64,000 nucleotides of DNA, from assembly GCA_029232285.1 (NCBI GenBank), contig JAOXFI010000016.1, positions 28,181-92,180 of the forward strand, written 5' to 3'. Source of the stretch: Agmasoma carcini (nom. nud.) (lineage: Eukaryota; Microsporidia; Thelohaniidae). Within the stretch, counting starts at the first letter, position 1, and each line of letters starts with the position of its first letter. Positions 1-12,849 of this stretch are shown piece after piece. A program made the position numbers and the translations under genes. The notes under the pieces are model-generated. The model saw nothing but the letters and a program-made list of their open reading frames with translations. It was not told where the DNA came from and did not search any database.

Positions 1-1790
1 CTATTGACAGACGTATGTATACAATTAATTTAATGTTTAAGGTGATATTTAAAAATTAAAATTTGAGAAAAATAATAAAATCAACAAATAAAACTTTTTA
101 CATATTAAGATTTTATTTTGTGTAAAGACTGGAATTCACAAGGTGATATTCTTATAATAATTTTAGAAATATAAAATCTTTATATTAATAATTCATTGAA
201 TATGTTTTTTTCTTATCGATTTTAAAAAGGATTGATGTCAACTAGTGATAAAAATACATTAAAAAACGAAGGTAGAAAAATATTTCCTTTTTTGTTTTAT
301 AGAAACAGACCTTTAAATGGAAAGAAACTACAAAAAAAGTGATGATAGCAACAAATAAAATACAAAAATATGTGATAATTAGAATTATTGAAGAAAATGC
401 GAACAATGTGGGATAACGACAATACACTTAATTGCTTCTATAATGGTAAACGAAAATTGCATTATATTTTAAATTATATCTAGAAGGATGCAATACATCT
501 TTAAAACCACAAAAATATAAGAAGTGTTTGTTACTTGATCTAATGCTTTTATAACATCTTCAATATCAGGATGTGGCACTTCTCTACTATAAAAAGATGT
601 CTTTAATTTGTCCGCAATCCATTATTTCAGAGTGAACAAGATAATCCATATCATTTTGTTAAACATTTAAACTATTATAGTTTTTTTAATTGATGTTTTT
701 AAACGTTTCTATTCGTTTTATGCTGATGTTATTACTTTTCACAGAGCTTTCATTTTTATTAAAATACAAGATATAAATATAAATCAAACAGCACCATAAT
801 TGTTTATTGTTTAGTTATCGCTACAGCTCATAGGAGTACCTTGTCTTTTTAGCTCAAAATATATGAATAGAAATACAATGGCTTGATCAATTATATATAA
901 GGCTTTAATTTTATTTTAAAAGTTTAAACAATATAAAAAGTATATTATCACAGATCATTTAGATTGATAAACCAAATATTAACAATAAAATTATTTAAGA
1001 TAAAACTTAAAAAGATTTTGGATTATGAATATCTAAAAATTCTCTTAATTAAGATATTTGCGAATATAATATTTATTAAAGACGTATGATTAGTTTAATT
1101 GAAATAATGCATTTAATTATTATAATACTCTCATTGAAAACATAATTACTTAAAAGATAAATATAAAATAATGTTAGCATAATTGTTACTATTATTATAA
1201 CCAAATATATAAATTATGAAGAACTTGTAAAATGCACAAATGAAACTTTTATTATATCAGAATAAAATTTTTTGATTGTTTTTGTTTATAATTCAATTTT
1301 GTAAACCATTGTTTTAAGAACAATATTTATACAAATATCGGATTGTTGGAAAGTAAATGTATAAGATGTGTCTATTTTGTGATTCTAAAGTAATAAAATA
1401 AAAATTATAAAACTAAACAATTGTATCTAATATGTTCTTTTCTTATACCGAGATTTTTAAAATTTATTTTATTCCGATAAGAATAATTTTGAAAATTTTA
1501 AAATATAACTAAAAATGAATTTGATAAAATATATGTAGTACAAAATTTATGATTTAATTAATTGAGTTTTTTTTTTATATTTTACCTACAAGCAAAGTAG
1601 TTATCTTTTTAAATTTTTTTTTTCTATATTTTATAAAATTTAATATGAATAAAACTTTTAACCAATTAGTTAGTATTTATTCACTAATTAAAACAAAAAG
1701 GTTTTTAAACTTTATTGCTAAACTATTAAAAAAATATATTGTAAAATTTTTAATACTCAAGTAATGAATCAATAACATTTTTTTAAATTA
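1..1790. other. AT-rich DNA with no recognised gene
   Basis: No open frame of useful length or recognisable domain is seen on either strand. The minus strand near 540-620 reads as a short open stretch without a family I can name. The composition and dense stop codons match the decayed transposon DNA that follows, so this is probably old mobile-element sequence beyond recognition. That origin is inference. Confidence 0.5.
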
Positions 1791-1796
1791 TTTCAG

Positions 1797-2200
1797 CTAT
1801 CATAGTGGACTTTAAATGGTCCCAAAATCCTCCGATATCATTGGTCTAAGTACCATCTGAACCTTTATTATTTTTTTAATAATTAGCAAGTTTATGGGAA
1901 TAATTCAACACACCTGTTACAATTTAGTAAATTTTGTTTTCATCGGTTTTTAAGTTTGATCCAACCTTAATAACACCTTCAAAAGCATTTATAATTTTAC
2001 CAGTTTCGATTTGCATTTCTTTTCAAAACAAATATTTACTTGAAATAATATCAATGGCACCAAGAATCAATATATTATGATTTTAGTTAATCATCTTAAG
2101 AAGTTAGACATTTGATGATCCCTATTCTTATATAACACTTTCATTTGCTTCTACGTCGACGCCAATACCACGTAAATAAACATTTTTCTTTAACATATTC
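1797..2200 (-). mobile_element. Merlin (ISXO2/IS1595-like) transposase remnant
   Basis: Read on the minus strand, broken frames give the C-terminal half of an ISXO2-type DDE transposase. Visible pieces are GSNLKTDENKIY (second catalytic Asp block), then a stretch ending in TNDIGGFWDHLKSTM, which matches the 'HTN.IE.fW..lK' block of the family. Several in-frame stops interrupt it, one (TAG) where Gln is usual. The copy is inactive. Merlin assignment rests on block order, not on a search. Confidence 0.6.
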
Positions 2201-2935
2201 TCCTTCTATTCAAAACACTTTTTAAAGAAAATATAAAATTGCATTGGATATAGTATCTTCTGTTAATATTTTGTTATAGGTGAAAAAATCCAGTATTTTA
2301 TTCATAAGAAGATTGAATGGGAAAAGTGTTTCTTTCTGAACATCTGTAGCAAATTCTAACGATTTAGTTTTAAAACAGAATAGTGCAACACGATAAAGAA
2401 AAAAATCATTCAATTTTCAAGAAGCCAATATATATCATTTATATTATTTACAAAACTTCATTACATTCCAAATCATTTTTGGATTTTCTTTCGTATATCT
2501 AATCACATATCAAGAAGATTATTATATGCAAATATAAAACATTATTAATGCATTTAATTTTAATAAATAATTCAAATCATAAAATCAAAAACAACAACAT
2601 TTATAAAAAAATATCATTGAATGTTGGTTCATCAAATTTGTTTTAATTTCCATTATTCTCTTTAAACTTATTTAAATAAAAACATACAAGACAATATTTT
2701 AAAAATAATAATAATTAAACAAAAGTTATATACATAATAACTATTTCTTAAAATGGAAAAGCAGCTGGCGATATTAAATGAAACATCTTTTAATATATGG
2801 ATCATTGTCATTTGAATATTACATCGATGTCTTAGTTTTTATGAAAAAATAATTAGATGTTTAAAAGCCAAAAAATAACATCATAAGATCTAATTTCAAT
2901 GATAAATAAATTTATATAGTATTATGTTTAGAATT

Positions 2936-3660
2936 GGTGTTCTAAAAGAAGATCAAACGTGTTATTCTTGCATGTCTGTCTTTACAATAAGTTTCGAATC
3001 TTCTAAATCGTTTGACTACAGATATTATCGTAGCACTTTTAAAAGAACGTTTTGAAGTAAAGAATTCTATAAATATTAAAACCACAAAGTTTTAAATAAA
3101 CCGAATCTGAATAATTATTGATTTTTCTTATAATAAAGGTGTTTGTAAGATTTCTGAAATTTTATTTATTTCAAAAGCCTTTGTATAAAAATTGAACAAA
3201 TAATTTGTAAAAAATATTAATTCATCAGGAATTAAAATAATAACAAAATTGGATCATTTCAAACGTAGAAATTGATGAATCCAGTTGGCCAAAGATAAAA
3301 TTAAAATTGGGTCAATTATTTGATGATGTATGGAATTTTGAGCACTCAAAAATGTTTTAGATACAATATTGTTAAAAAACTAAGTGAACTATAATTAAAG
3401 AAATTATTCGTGAAAAGACTCAAATCATGAGTGATAAACGACCAACATAGATATCATCTTTATGACCAAAATTCTTTAATCACGATTCAGTAAATTATTA
3501 AAAAATCTTATTTCACCACAGAATCGGGATGTACACACACAAACTATAAAACATTTGTGGCATCATGAAAAGATGGTTAATTACAAAAAATTATAAGAAC
3601 AGAAGTTATATTAAAAATATCTTAGTGAATTTGTTCTCAGAAGAAACAGTAAGTTTCTGA
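2936..3660 (+). mobile_element. Merlin transposase pseudogene, nearly full extent
   Basis: Plus-strand frames show, in order, a zinc-knuckle-like segment (CYSCMSVFTISFESSK), the first catalytic block (NVEIDESSWPK), a second Asp block (TQIMSDKRP), the NH-rich block with MYTQTIKHLWHHEK, and a terminal YLSEFVLRR. This is the order of an ISXO2/Merlin transposase. Stops and frameshifts separate the blocks, so no functional protein can be made. Confidence 0.65.
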
Positions 3661-4189
3661 GTAGAAAACTATTTTTTTCAAAAATTATTTGTAATGCACT
3701 AGAATACGGACATACATAATTTTTAAATTTTGAAGAATTTAATACGTTATATGTATATTTATATGATTTTGAATATTTTATAAAATTACTTCGAATGAAG
3801 ACACTTTATTTGGGTATCTTAAAGATAAAAGAGTCTTCAAGTTGTTATAAAATGCGTGCTTAAAACCTGGGTTTATCTAGAAGTATAACATAAATAAAAA
3901 AGATCGAATTTTAAAACACATGTTTATCTACAATTTAAAAAATTTCAGAACTTACAACCTTTTTTAATAAAAAAATATTTAAATGTAAAAATAAAAGCAA
4001 TTGATTTATTTTATCGGGTAGTAACTATTGCAACAGAACCACACAAATAGATGCAGCGGCATATAATAAGAATTTCATCAACTTCGATACTCACAAATTA
4101 TCAAACTTTTGATTTTTTTAATAAATGAGTATGACAAAAGAAAGATAGGAAGTTCGGATATATAATTGAGAATGATTAGATGCATTTCT

Positions 4190-4480
4190 TAACATGTAAA
4201 AATAATGTTGGTAACTTTTTACAATCAGGAAAATATTTGATTTGGGTGGTATATGTAAAGAAACTAAATAGATTTTTGGTGCTGTTGAGAAAGTGCGCAA
4301 TCTTTATTATCTTTCTGAAATTAAAAATGATAATATAGAAGACGGTATTACAATTATGACAAATGCTGGAAAGGTTATAATAGTATGTTAGATGAAAAAT
4401 ATATTCACTTTAGAATCAAAAAAATGTATAATTTCGTCCATCCTGAGTATAGAGAAATTTTATACTTATACTATTTAGAA
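4190..4480 (+). mobile_element. Merlin transposase core fragment
   Basis: One plus-strand frame reads LGGICKETK, a stop, then IFGAVEKVRN and GITIMTNAGK, matching the central part of Merlin transposase between the first and second acidic blocks. The stop is a TAG at a position where a better-preserved copy at about 26.4 kb has Gln. No ends were identified. Confidence 0.5.
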
Positions 4481-4489
4481 GATTGTGTA

Positions 4490-5285
4490 GAATTATAAAA
4501 GAAACATCATAACTTCTTCTTTTTAAAGTTTAAAAAATAAGTGCCTTTATATTTAAATATAATATTAAAAAATGAATTTTTAATAAATATTATAATAATT
4601 TATATTTTATACAATTTTTCTCTAAAATTAATGCATCGTGTTCAAGTGAATTGTCTATTATTTTATAATTTTCGTAATCGAATTATATTTAAAACTTATT
4701 TCATATTTTAAAATTATATTAAAAATATTGATTTTAAAATTTACAGAAAATGTTTTTAAAATTAATATTTATTCAAAAAATTATATTTATAATAAACTAA
4801 CTAAATATTATCATATTTAAAAATTTAGTAAAATTTTCATTCACCTATTAATTCTTATGCGCCTTTTAAATTACTACCGTCTATAATTTTATATATCCTT
4901 TAATGAATACAAACAAAATAAACGTAGAATTTTTTAATTATAGAATAATAAAGGAATAAGTAAAATACTAATAATATGAATAAAAACTAACTAACTAAAT
5001 TATAGATGATTGATCAAGTATACAAAAAATACTTCATCCAAATAAATCAAACAAGGACAACAAAGCCAGCATAAGATAATTAATATCAACAAAAATCAAA
5101 ATGTGGTAACTTTGGCTAGAACTTATAAAAGAAAAAGGCCTAATAAGAACTAAAGCCATGAAAAAGGCGAACAAAATATTCTAAACTACAATATAATTTT
5201 TACGTCAAATTTAATATAAAAATGAAAACCGGACTTTGAATCAGATAATAAATTTATAAATGAAGATTTAAGAAAACAATACAAT
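4490..5285. other. AT-rich spacer, nothing recognised
   Basis: This stretch lies between two decayed elements. I see no gene, no repeat array and no recognisable transposase block. It is probably decayed mobile-element DNA. Confidence 0.4.
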
Positions 5286-5289
5286 AAAT

Positions 5290-5480
5290 CATCAGTTTAT
5301 ATATTTATATATCTATCGTAATTTAAAAATTTTACGATTCCGCATATGAATAATAATGGTTTTTTCTTACGGCTTTAATTTGAAATTCAACTTGGTTTAT
5401 TTACTTTTACGTTAAAATGGGTCCCATCTATTTTATTGGTTGAATAATATTTCTAGAATTTTGTTAATAAAACCCTCAAT
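5290..5480 (-). mobile_element. Possible Harbinger/DDE_4-type transposase fragment
   Basis: The minus strand reads KIDGTHFNVKVNKPS followed by a basic KKKPLLF segment. 'DGTHF' followed by a conserved Pro and a basic run is typical of PIF/Harbinger and related DDE_4 transposases. Only this one block is visible and it contains stops, so the assignment is weak and another DDE family is possible. Confidence 0.3.
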
Positions 5481-5889
5481 TATTTTGATAATTATTGCGT
5501 CTATTGATATTAAAATAACAAACCATTGAGCTTGAATGTTGTTTATACAAAAAAATGTAGTATACCAGTTGACAAGATAAATTTTTTAAAAATGAAAAAT
5601 ATTATTTTATATTATGTTTTATAATGATTTTTAGATCTAACAAGATTTGATGATAGTGTTTTTTAATTAAAATAATGAAAAAAACGCCTTTAAAATATAC
5701 AATAAACAAAGCATATGTTGTGGTTATAGAAGCAGATACAATTAATAGAAAACTAATAATTGTTTTTTAATATATTTTAAATTATAATTAAAAAGTGCTA
5801 TAACACGTCATAATTGTAAATTCTTAACTTTTTAGAAAAATTAATTGAAATTTAACTCTCTTTAAAGGCTTGATTTTAGTTTTATGCAA

Positions 5890-6340
5890 CAGAACAAAAC
5901 AGAGAGAATTAGCCGATTTCTTGAGGATTTCAAAATACTTTAAATCTTTTGTCAAGTTTCTTGCTAAAAATCATATATTGAATTGTATTGCAAAAATGTG
6001 AAGAAGGATTCTGTGTACAGATAGATGAAACTCATATTATTACAATAAAAAAACGTGGGGACGTATCTTGGAATGCCAGAAATTTTGGAAAATTGGTGGT
6101 ATTTGCGTTGACATAAATTCTCCTTTTCTGTTATGGCAGTTTAAGGAAGCATGGAAAAACATAGAAATTGTCACATCAAATGTAAAAGTAGAGAGTGTCA
6201 TCACATCAGATTGTTGGAGAAGTTATAACAGATTATATTAAACAAATTTTACTAATTATATAGTAAAACATTTAATAAACTTCGTTGATTTTTAAAGGTG
6301 TAAATTCATACACAAAATATTAAAAGGTCTTGGAGATATT
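5890..6340 (+). mobile_element. Merlin transposase C-terminal remnant
   Basis: Plus-strand frames contain FWKIGGICVDINSPFLLWQF, then a second acidic block VESVITSDCWRSYNRL, then NYIVKHLINFVD, in Merlin order. Upstream, around 6003-6035, a displaced frame carries the first acidic block (VQIDETHI). Stops and at least one frameshift break the gene. Confidence 0.65.
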
Positions 6341-6489
6341 TTAAAAGAAAACGTTTGTTTTACAACAAATGTAAATTTTCAAAACATTTTTATTATAATA
6401 AATTTGCCTCATCTCTATTATATCCTGGCAAAAATAATTATAACACAATAAATATAATCTTTTTAGAAAAAAATAAATTATTATGAATG

Positions 6490-7200
6490 AGTTTAGTGAT
6501 TGTCTTCTGTTTTTATGTATAAGAGCTCGTTATGACAATAAAAATAAATCTTTGTTTTCTTTTTTGGGTTTTATATAAAAATTCTATTAAATAATAATCA
6601 CTCCCTTTGATACTTTTTCTTTTCAAATTTTGTTTTGCCTTTGAACAAATATTTTAAATTGATCAAGTGTGCACAAGTGAAACAGAAGAATCCACAAAAT
6701 TACATGAATGATTAACGGCATAGAATTCATAACGACCATTTAATGAATCCACAGCAGTGCATAAGTTCTATATTGATCAGTCATTATAATTGAATTCTCA
6801 TGTACATTTTCATGGTTTATTTTTTCATCCTTGTTTTGTTTTTGTTAAAAATGCTTCCATAAAACAATTGCATTTCTTTCTTTCATTTCCACCTTTCCAT
6901 CCAAGAACCCTTTTTACTCTTCTTCTATTATTTTTTCTCTATTTTTCATCAATTTTCTTCTCAACCAACTCATTAATACCACCTATTTTTTTGTTTGTTA
7001 AAAGAAGGTGAATCGTGTTGTCTCTACACGCCTTTTTCCTATATTTGAATTGTTTTATATTATTCTTTAACGCGATATTATGTCTTGTCACATAGTATTG
7101 AAACCTATTTTATAAATAATTTTTATCAATTTTTACATCTATTTTTATGAAAAAGAAACATCATTTTTTTAATACTCATCTTTTAGTACAGCCGCTACAT
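6490..7200 (-). mobile_element. Merlin transposase pseudogene
   Basis: The minus strand has an N-terminal knuckle (KCSGCTKR), a central basic block, and a well-kept C-terminal block reading AVNHSCNFVDSSVSLVHT, then KRKSIKGSDYYLIEFLYK. The order and spacing fit an ISXO2-type enzyme. It is related to the remnant at 45.85-46.30 kb, which shares the knuckle and central block. Stops interrupt it. The 73-codon plus-strand open frame inside (6790-7011) is antisense and not a gene. Confidence 0.65.
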
Positions 7201-7204
7201 TTCT

Positions 7205-8325
7205 AATAAAACATTCTATATACAAGTTATTATTAATAAATTTTATATTTTTTACAATTTAGACATTTATTATATTTACTATCAGTCTAAATTTAGCTAA
7301 TAATTTAATTATATTGTGCTTATCATCAAACTGAGATTATAAAAATCTTCATTTATTGAATTAAATAAGATTTCACTTAAAATAAAAACCAACTCTAGCA
7401 TAACAATATTTTTTTGCTTATTCTAAACATAATAAAAATTCATTATGAAATATGCGCCAAATTTTCATTATATTAATTTTCATGATATATTTATAAAATA
7501 ATATAACAATCATTCTAGGTAATACTAATAAAAATTTTAAATGTTTTTATTAACTTAAAAACTGTCGTCTGTGAAAATATAAAATTGAAATTGTTATTAT
7601 CTTTTACATCTCTAAATTTAAATATTAAATTGTATAGATTATTGTTATTTTTTTAATAATTTTATCAAGCAATATATGTATACACTGATAGTTTAATTAC
7701 TATTTTACAACAGTAGACCTATCATATAATGTTTTTTTCTGCCCTATTTTGTCACATTTTTGTAATGTTGTGAAATATACAAGAAATTTTTATTTGAAGG
7801 TGTTTAGATACCCGGATAATATATGTTGTGAGTATAAAAGGTAATACTCAATTATAACAGATAATTATTTTGAAAAATATTAATTTTTGGAAAAATGATA
7901 TTAAAATTTCAAAAGTAAAAAATTTACAATTTATTTTATAAAACTATCAATAAGATATATGAAAAGCCAAAATTTTATGTTTAGATCATTTTGATATAAA
8001 TTTAATGCGATTGATAGGCAGAGACGTGGTTGTTAAATTGCCGTGAGCAAGCTCAAGCATAAAAGAAAAGGGTATAGAGAAAGATGACTTTATATGATAT
8101 TTTGATTTTGGTATAGTAGATACATTTCCTAGACCTCTAAAGTATATTTAGAGTACGTTTAAAACGGAAATGCTCTATCTTTTTTGCCTATAATCTAAAG
8201 AGTATGTAAGAAAAATATTATAATTATTCTTATAAATAGCGTTCATACACAATAAAAATCAAACATTGATTTTTTTGCATGATATTGAAAATCATAGTAT
8301 CAATTTTTTAATCCTTCACATTCGC
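7205..8325. other. AT-rich spacer, nothing recognised
   Basis: No gene or array is seen. The plus strand near 8000-8160 may be the degraded front of the Merlin fragment that follows, but I could not identify its blocks. Confidence 0.4.
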
Positions 8326-8329
8326 TCAT

Positions 8330-8480
8330 ACTCAAAATATTGAGCAATATTAGGCAAAGGTTAAGCCACGAATCAAAGAGTGTAAAGGGTTGTTATCTAT
8401 CAAGGTAGATGTGTTTTTGGCAGAAAGTATGTTCAAAAACAGCATTATGCGCGACGATTATAGCAAATCATTAATTTATT
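8330..8480 (+). mobile_element. Merlin transposase 3' fragment
   Basis: The frame reads AKVKPRIKECKGLLSIKVDV followed by FLAESMF. This matches the extreme C-terminal block of the Merlin remnant at 13.7-14.5 kb (SKVKARIKDRKGNLYTKVDL, then FLAEMM). Only this block is recognisable. Confidence 0.5.
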
Positions 8481-8484
8481 AAGA

Positions 8485-9418
8485 AAAAAATATCAAATAT
8501 TAAAAATATAATATTTTTTTGAAGGAAATTTTTTACAAGATCCAAGTGTATTATAAATTAATTGTAAAATGATATTATACGTTTATAATATGAATCTTAA
8601 TTAATTACAATATAATTCAAAAATGTATACGTTTAATTTTTATTATATTCTCTTTTGTTTTTAATTTCTTTATAAAAATTCAAAAAATATCAACATTAAC
8701 TGGTTCATTTTCCAACTAAGTATAGCATTTATCACAGAACAATTTACAACTAATATAAACAAACGATATAAATATGATAAGGTTTTGATTATTCTGGCAG
8801 AGTATATATTAAGGATGTTTCAGCTTAATGAAAACAAAAAGATTTTAAAAGATTTATTTTTTTCTTAAATGTTAAATAATTTGGTTTGATTTTAACTGAC
8901 CATGGACTACTTAATGATATAGTTGTTTCAAATGATTATATATGATCAAAAATAGAATAAAAACATTTAAAGTCATATTTACTCATTTATGTATTAATAT
9001 TTGCTTTTCAAGATTTATCAGGAATTGTAATTTTAATTCAATTTTAAATAACAAATAATACATTTTCTTCAAAATTAAACACCAAAGAAATTTAATATCA
9101 TATAATAATGGTGTTCATGATTTAAAAAATAACATACTACATAATTTTAAGGAAAAGGATTTCATAACAAAACATCTTAAAAATGAATTTATTAATAGTT
9201 TTTACTTGCAAACGTTAGAAAATTTGAACAATTATATTTGATTATTATCTGGTCTATATCACAATGTTTATATGACAATTTATATACTAACAATTCTTTT
9301 ATGTTTTTAGGAAATGAAAGGAATAGCAAGCCATTAGTTGCTAAGTATATAAGTCAAACAATTGATATTCACCATTACAAAGTAGACACTTCTGTAATGC
9401 GGTAGTTTAAGCTGCTAC
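8485..9418. other. AT-rich spacer, nothing recognised
   Basis: The plus strand at 9105-9240 has an open run of about 45 codons, but I recognise no domain in it. No array is present. Probably decayed mobile DNA. Confidence 0.35.
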
Positions 9419-9419
9419 A

Positions 9420-10560
9420 AAAATAAGAAAATTTTTGATAAAGGTAATGTATAGGGCCGGAGGAGAAAAATTCAATTAATTTTTTACTAGATATATGTAA
9501 TAAAAAGAAAGAAATAAATAAATATAGGGTTTTTCAAAAAGTTAGGGGAGTTTTTCAGAAAGTTTGGGGAGTTTTACAAAAAGTTAAGAGATTGTGTGTA
9601 AAACTCAACATAATTTTTAACAAATTAAAATAAAACATTAATTTTAAATATAATTTTACTTAATAACTTGTATATAATAAGATTTTTGAATATTTATAAA
9701 ATTAAAATATAAATATTAGAAATACACCAAAAAAACATAAAAAATTAATAAAACAAATTTATTTTAATAGGCTAAATTATCGACAAATTGAATCATTTTT
9801 GTCACTCGCATTTTTGGAGTTTAAATTAAATATAATGGGGTTTTGAGAATCATGTTTTTAAATTATAAAATGTGTTTTTTGTTATGTTTTTAAAAAACCC
9901 ATTATATATAAATAAAAACCCAAAAAAATACGAGTGACAAAAATGATTCAATTTGTCGATAATTTAGCCTGTTAAAATAAATTTGTTTTATTAATTTTAT
10001 AAAAGGTTTTGCGTACTCTATTTTATTTATAAATCATTTTCTTGAGGACAAAGTTTTTCATCTCTTAACTTTTTAAAACTCCCCAAACTTTTTGAAAAAC
10101 CCTATAAAAATGTAATAACATATTATTAATAGTCTTAAATATTTTAAAAATAAACAAAATAAATCAAAAACCATTATTTTTTGTTTAAATAAAATTTATG
10201 TCGATTAAAAACGAAAAATGTTATTTTTGATTAATAATTTTGAAATTGACAAATATTATTTAATAAAATAAACCTAAGATGAACAAAAATACAAAAATTA
10301 ATGGTTTTTGCTTGTAGAAACTGATGATGATTTTTGATGTATTTATATTATTATAATTAAAGTTTTTTATAATATACGCTTGGTTTGAAAGATCGTTTTG
10401 TTTATTTTTAAAATATTATTTAAAACTATCAATAATATGTTATTACATTATTATTTATTTATTTCTTTTTATTACATATATTTAGTGAAAAAGGGTAATT
10501 GATTTTTCCCCTTCCGGCCCTATATTTTACCCTTACCTAATTTTTTTGGGATGTTCCGTT
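9420..10560. repeat. Long palindromic element with nested inverted repeats
   Basis: The left end (about 9440-9522, containing TAGGGCCGGAGGAG) is repeated inverted at the right end (about 10455-10545, containing CCTTCCGGCCCTA). Inside, 9528-9600 (AGTTTGGGGAGTTTTAC) is matched inverted at 10058-10105. Further in, 9740-9822 (CGACAAATTGAATCATTTTT) is matched inverted at 9930-10005. No transposase is visible inside. The structure fits a non-autonomous TIR transposon or nested insertions. The RNA or single strand could fold into a very long hairpin. Confidence 0.75.
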
Positions 10561-10801
10561 TTGCGATCTAATAAATTGTTGCTATATATTTATTTTTAAA
10601 TAAAATTTTAATATGAAGTAGAGTATAAACGGTATTAAATCCAAATATTATACTTAAATAAAAATAGTTTGAAAATAATAAAAGCGTTTAAAATTTATTA
10701 TATAATTATATATTATCTTTTCTTCATAAATTTAAAATATTAATTTGAATTGTTCTTAAAAATACCATTATTAAATATATATCAGCACAAAACCCTTTAC
10801 T

Positions 10802-11790
10802 ATGTTAGGTGAGGAGTTTTATACTATTATTAGCAGTGAAGAAAAAACTATAGATTTTGTTAAAGAACATGGTATATTAAATGATATTCATAATTTACGA
10901 ACCTGTAATCGTTGCAGAGTTGGATTAAAAGAAGCAAGGAGGAAAAATAGAAAAAAATAATATATACATTTGGATGCAAAAATATTTATTCCAAACTTAT
11001 TGTTCCATGCATATTACCATTAAAATTTGTAATTTTTTAGATTTAAAAGTGGGACTTAAAACGAAATTTAACATTTGCAATATACTAAACCTTGCATTCT
11101 ATTTTACAATACAAAAACAATATAAAATGGTACATAAATTAACCGGGTGATGTATTGATATATTTGCAAATGGTTCGAGCTGTTTAGAAAATTATGATCA
11201 GAAATCATTTCGATATAAAATGAATAAAACAATATGACAACCAGTTCAAACAGATGAGTCTAAGTTTTTTGGGCGTAGTAAATCTAACAGAGGATGAATG
11301 TTAAAAGGGAATGAAAAAAATTTGATTATTGATAATGAAATCGAGGTTGAAAACAATAGGAATCATCGTAAAAGAGTAGATGGTCCGTTGTTTTTTGGTC
11401 TGATAAAAGGTGATGATATAAGATATTTTTACGTTGAAAAATGGGACAAGTGTACCTTAACCCATATTATTCAAAGAGAGGTTAAGGAAGGGTCAATTAT
11501 ATTTTCGGATGAATGGCTAGCAGATTCGAATCTATCAGATCTGGGTTGTGTTCATTATAGAGTAAATCCCAACAGGATTTTATAAACTCCTTAACCGGAG
11601 CACATACCTAAAACACAAGAGAAATCATGGTTAGACGCAAATGTTAAAATATTAAAAAAAATGAGAAGGGTGTCACCATGTACCTTTCAATAACATTTAG
11701 ATTTTTTTGATGAAAAAGATCTATAGGAACATGAAAGAATATATTCTTGGCTTTTCGACATGATATAAAATCTTTAAATCAATAAAATAT
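10802..11790 (+). mobile_element. Merlin transposase pseudogene, best-preserved copy
   Basis: Blocks are in order on the plus strand: an N-terminal domain starting MLGEEFYTIISSEEK with a CNRC knuckle (10802-10960), a first acidic block QTDESKFFGRSKSNRG near 11250, then a 95-codon open segment (11298-11585) with FFGLIKGDD and GSIIFSDEWLADSNLSDLG. After that come VNPNRIL, KTQEKSWLDANVKILKK, and a tail EHERIYSWLFDMI. A TGA stands between the first block and the 95-codon segment and further stops follow, so the ATG at 11298 is internal. The product would be an ISXO2/Merlin DDE transposase; this copy is dead. Confidence 0.75.
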
Positions 11791-11974
11791 TATTTTTTTT
11801 GATCGCAAAATTTTAAGATTGCAAAACAGAACAGCACCAATTTTCATTTATTTTATACTAAATATATATAACAAAACAGATAAAAATCAATCATGATATA
11901 ATTATTAAATATTAAACTTTTAAAATGAAAATAAAATGGTAAATATAAATTAAATAAAACTTTTAACAATTTTT

Positions 11975-12845
11975 TAATATACTTTCATAAATTCCATCAA
12001 TTCATTAGAAAATTCCTCAAGACCTCTTCTTTTATACTCTCTCTTGAATTTAAATTCATCAAAATAAAAAACCAACATTTTTCTTAAGCATAAAATTATT
12101 TCCTCAGCCGTTTCTTAAGCAGCATCTAAAGATTTTCAATGATTTGAGTATGTGCTCTAGTGTTGGGATTTACAAAATTTTCCAGATATTTAACCATTAA
12201 ATGTTCATAGTAATCAAGTTCATCTTTAAAAAATAGACTAGCCATTCATCAAACATTACTATTGATTCTCTGGATATCTCATCTTAATCAATTGCTTTAT
12301 TATCCTTTTTGACTGATTATCAACACATTTAATGACAATATCATTTTTTGTCTGTCAATTACGCCAAATATCTATTAGAGTGTATGATATCACCCTTCAC
12401 CATACTTCTATTTCCCACGTGATGTTTTATCGATTTCAAAATGCACCCAATATCCCCAGCTTACCAAAACATTGCATCATTCCGTGTTTGGATAAAATTT
12501 CTTAAAACCCTATACAAATTATTACAGAAGGTTTTGATATCGCTAAACCCTTAACACTTCTTGAAATCTCCAGATTTTTTACAAAATGTAACAACTATTC
12601 TTAAAATGTCTTGGATTCGGAGCTTACGACCTGAGAATACTAAGCCATTCTAAATTTAAATTTTGGTATCACATTTATTGCACTTGTGAACCAAAAAATC
12701 ACACTTTGTCTTTTGTACCAATTCCATAGCATCTGAACAATCTTTGCAATTAAAATCCTCTTGTATTAACCTTTTATCTTTCAAGAATATTAATGAATTG
12801 TCTGCCTGCCTAAAGAACCTGTTGTTTTTAGCATTTTATGATAAA
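11975..12845 (-). mobile_element. Merlin transposase pseudogene
   Basis: The minus-strand frame begins near 12840 with FFRQADNSLIFLKDKRLI. A zinc ribbon follows (CKDC, then CNKC), then FSGRKLRIQDILRIVVTFC (helix-turn-helix-like), an eroded middle, an acidic block IVMFDEWL, and a tail ending EEFSNELMEFMK. This is a complete Merlin layout with many stops. It lies tail to tail with the copy at 10.8-11.8 kb. Confidence 0.65.
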
Positions 12846-12849
12846 GCTC

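Noticed and set aside
6790..7011. 73-codon plus-strand open frame
   Set aside because: It is antisense to recognisable Merlin transposase blocks.
9105..9240. Open run possibly from a Mutator-like transposase
   Set aside because: No catalytic or zinc-finger motif could be identified; left as unassigned spacer.
11298..11585. Stand-alone 95-residue gene
   Set aside because: It continues a transposase reading frame across a stop on both sides, so it is a piece of a Merlin pseudogene.
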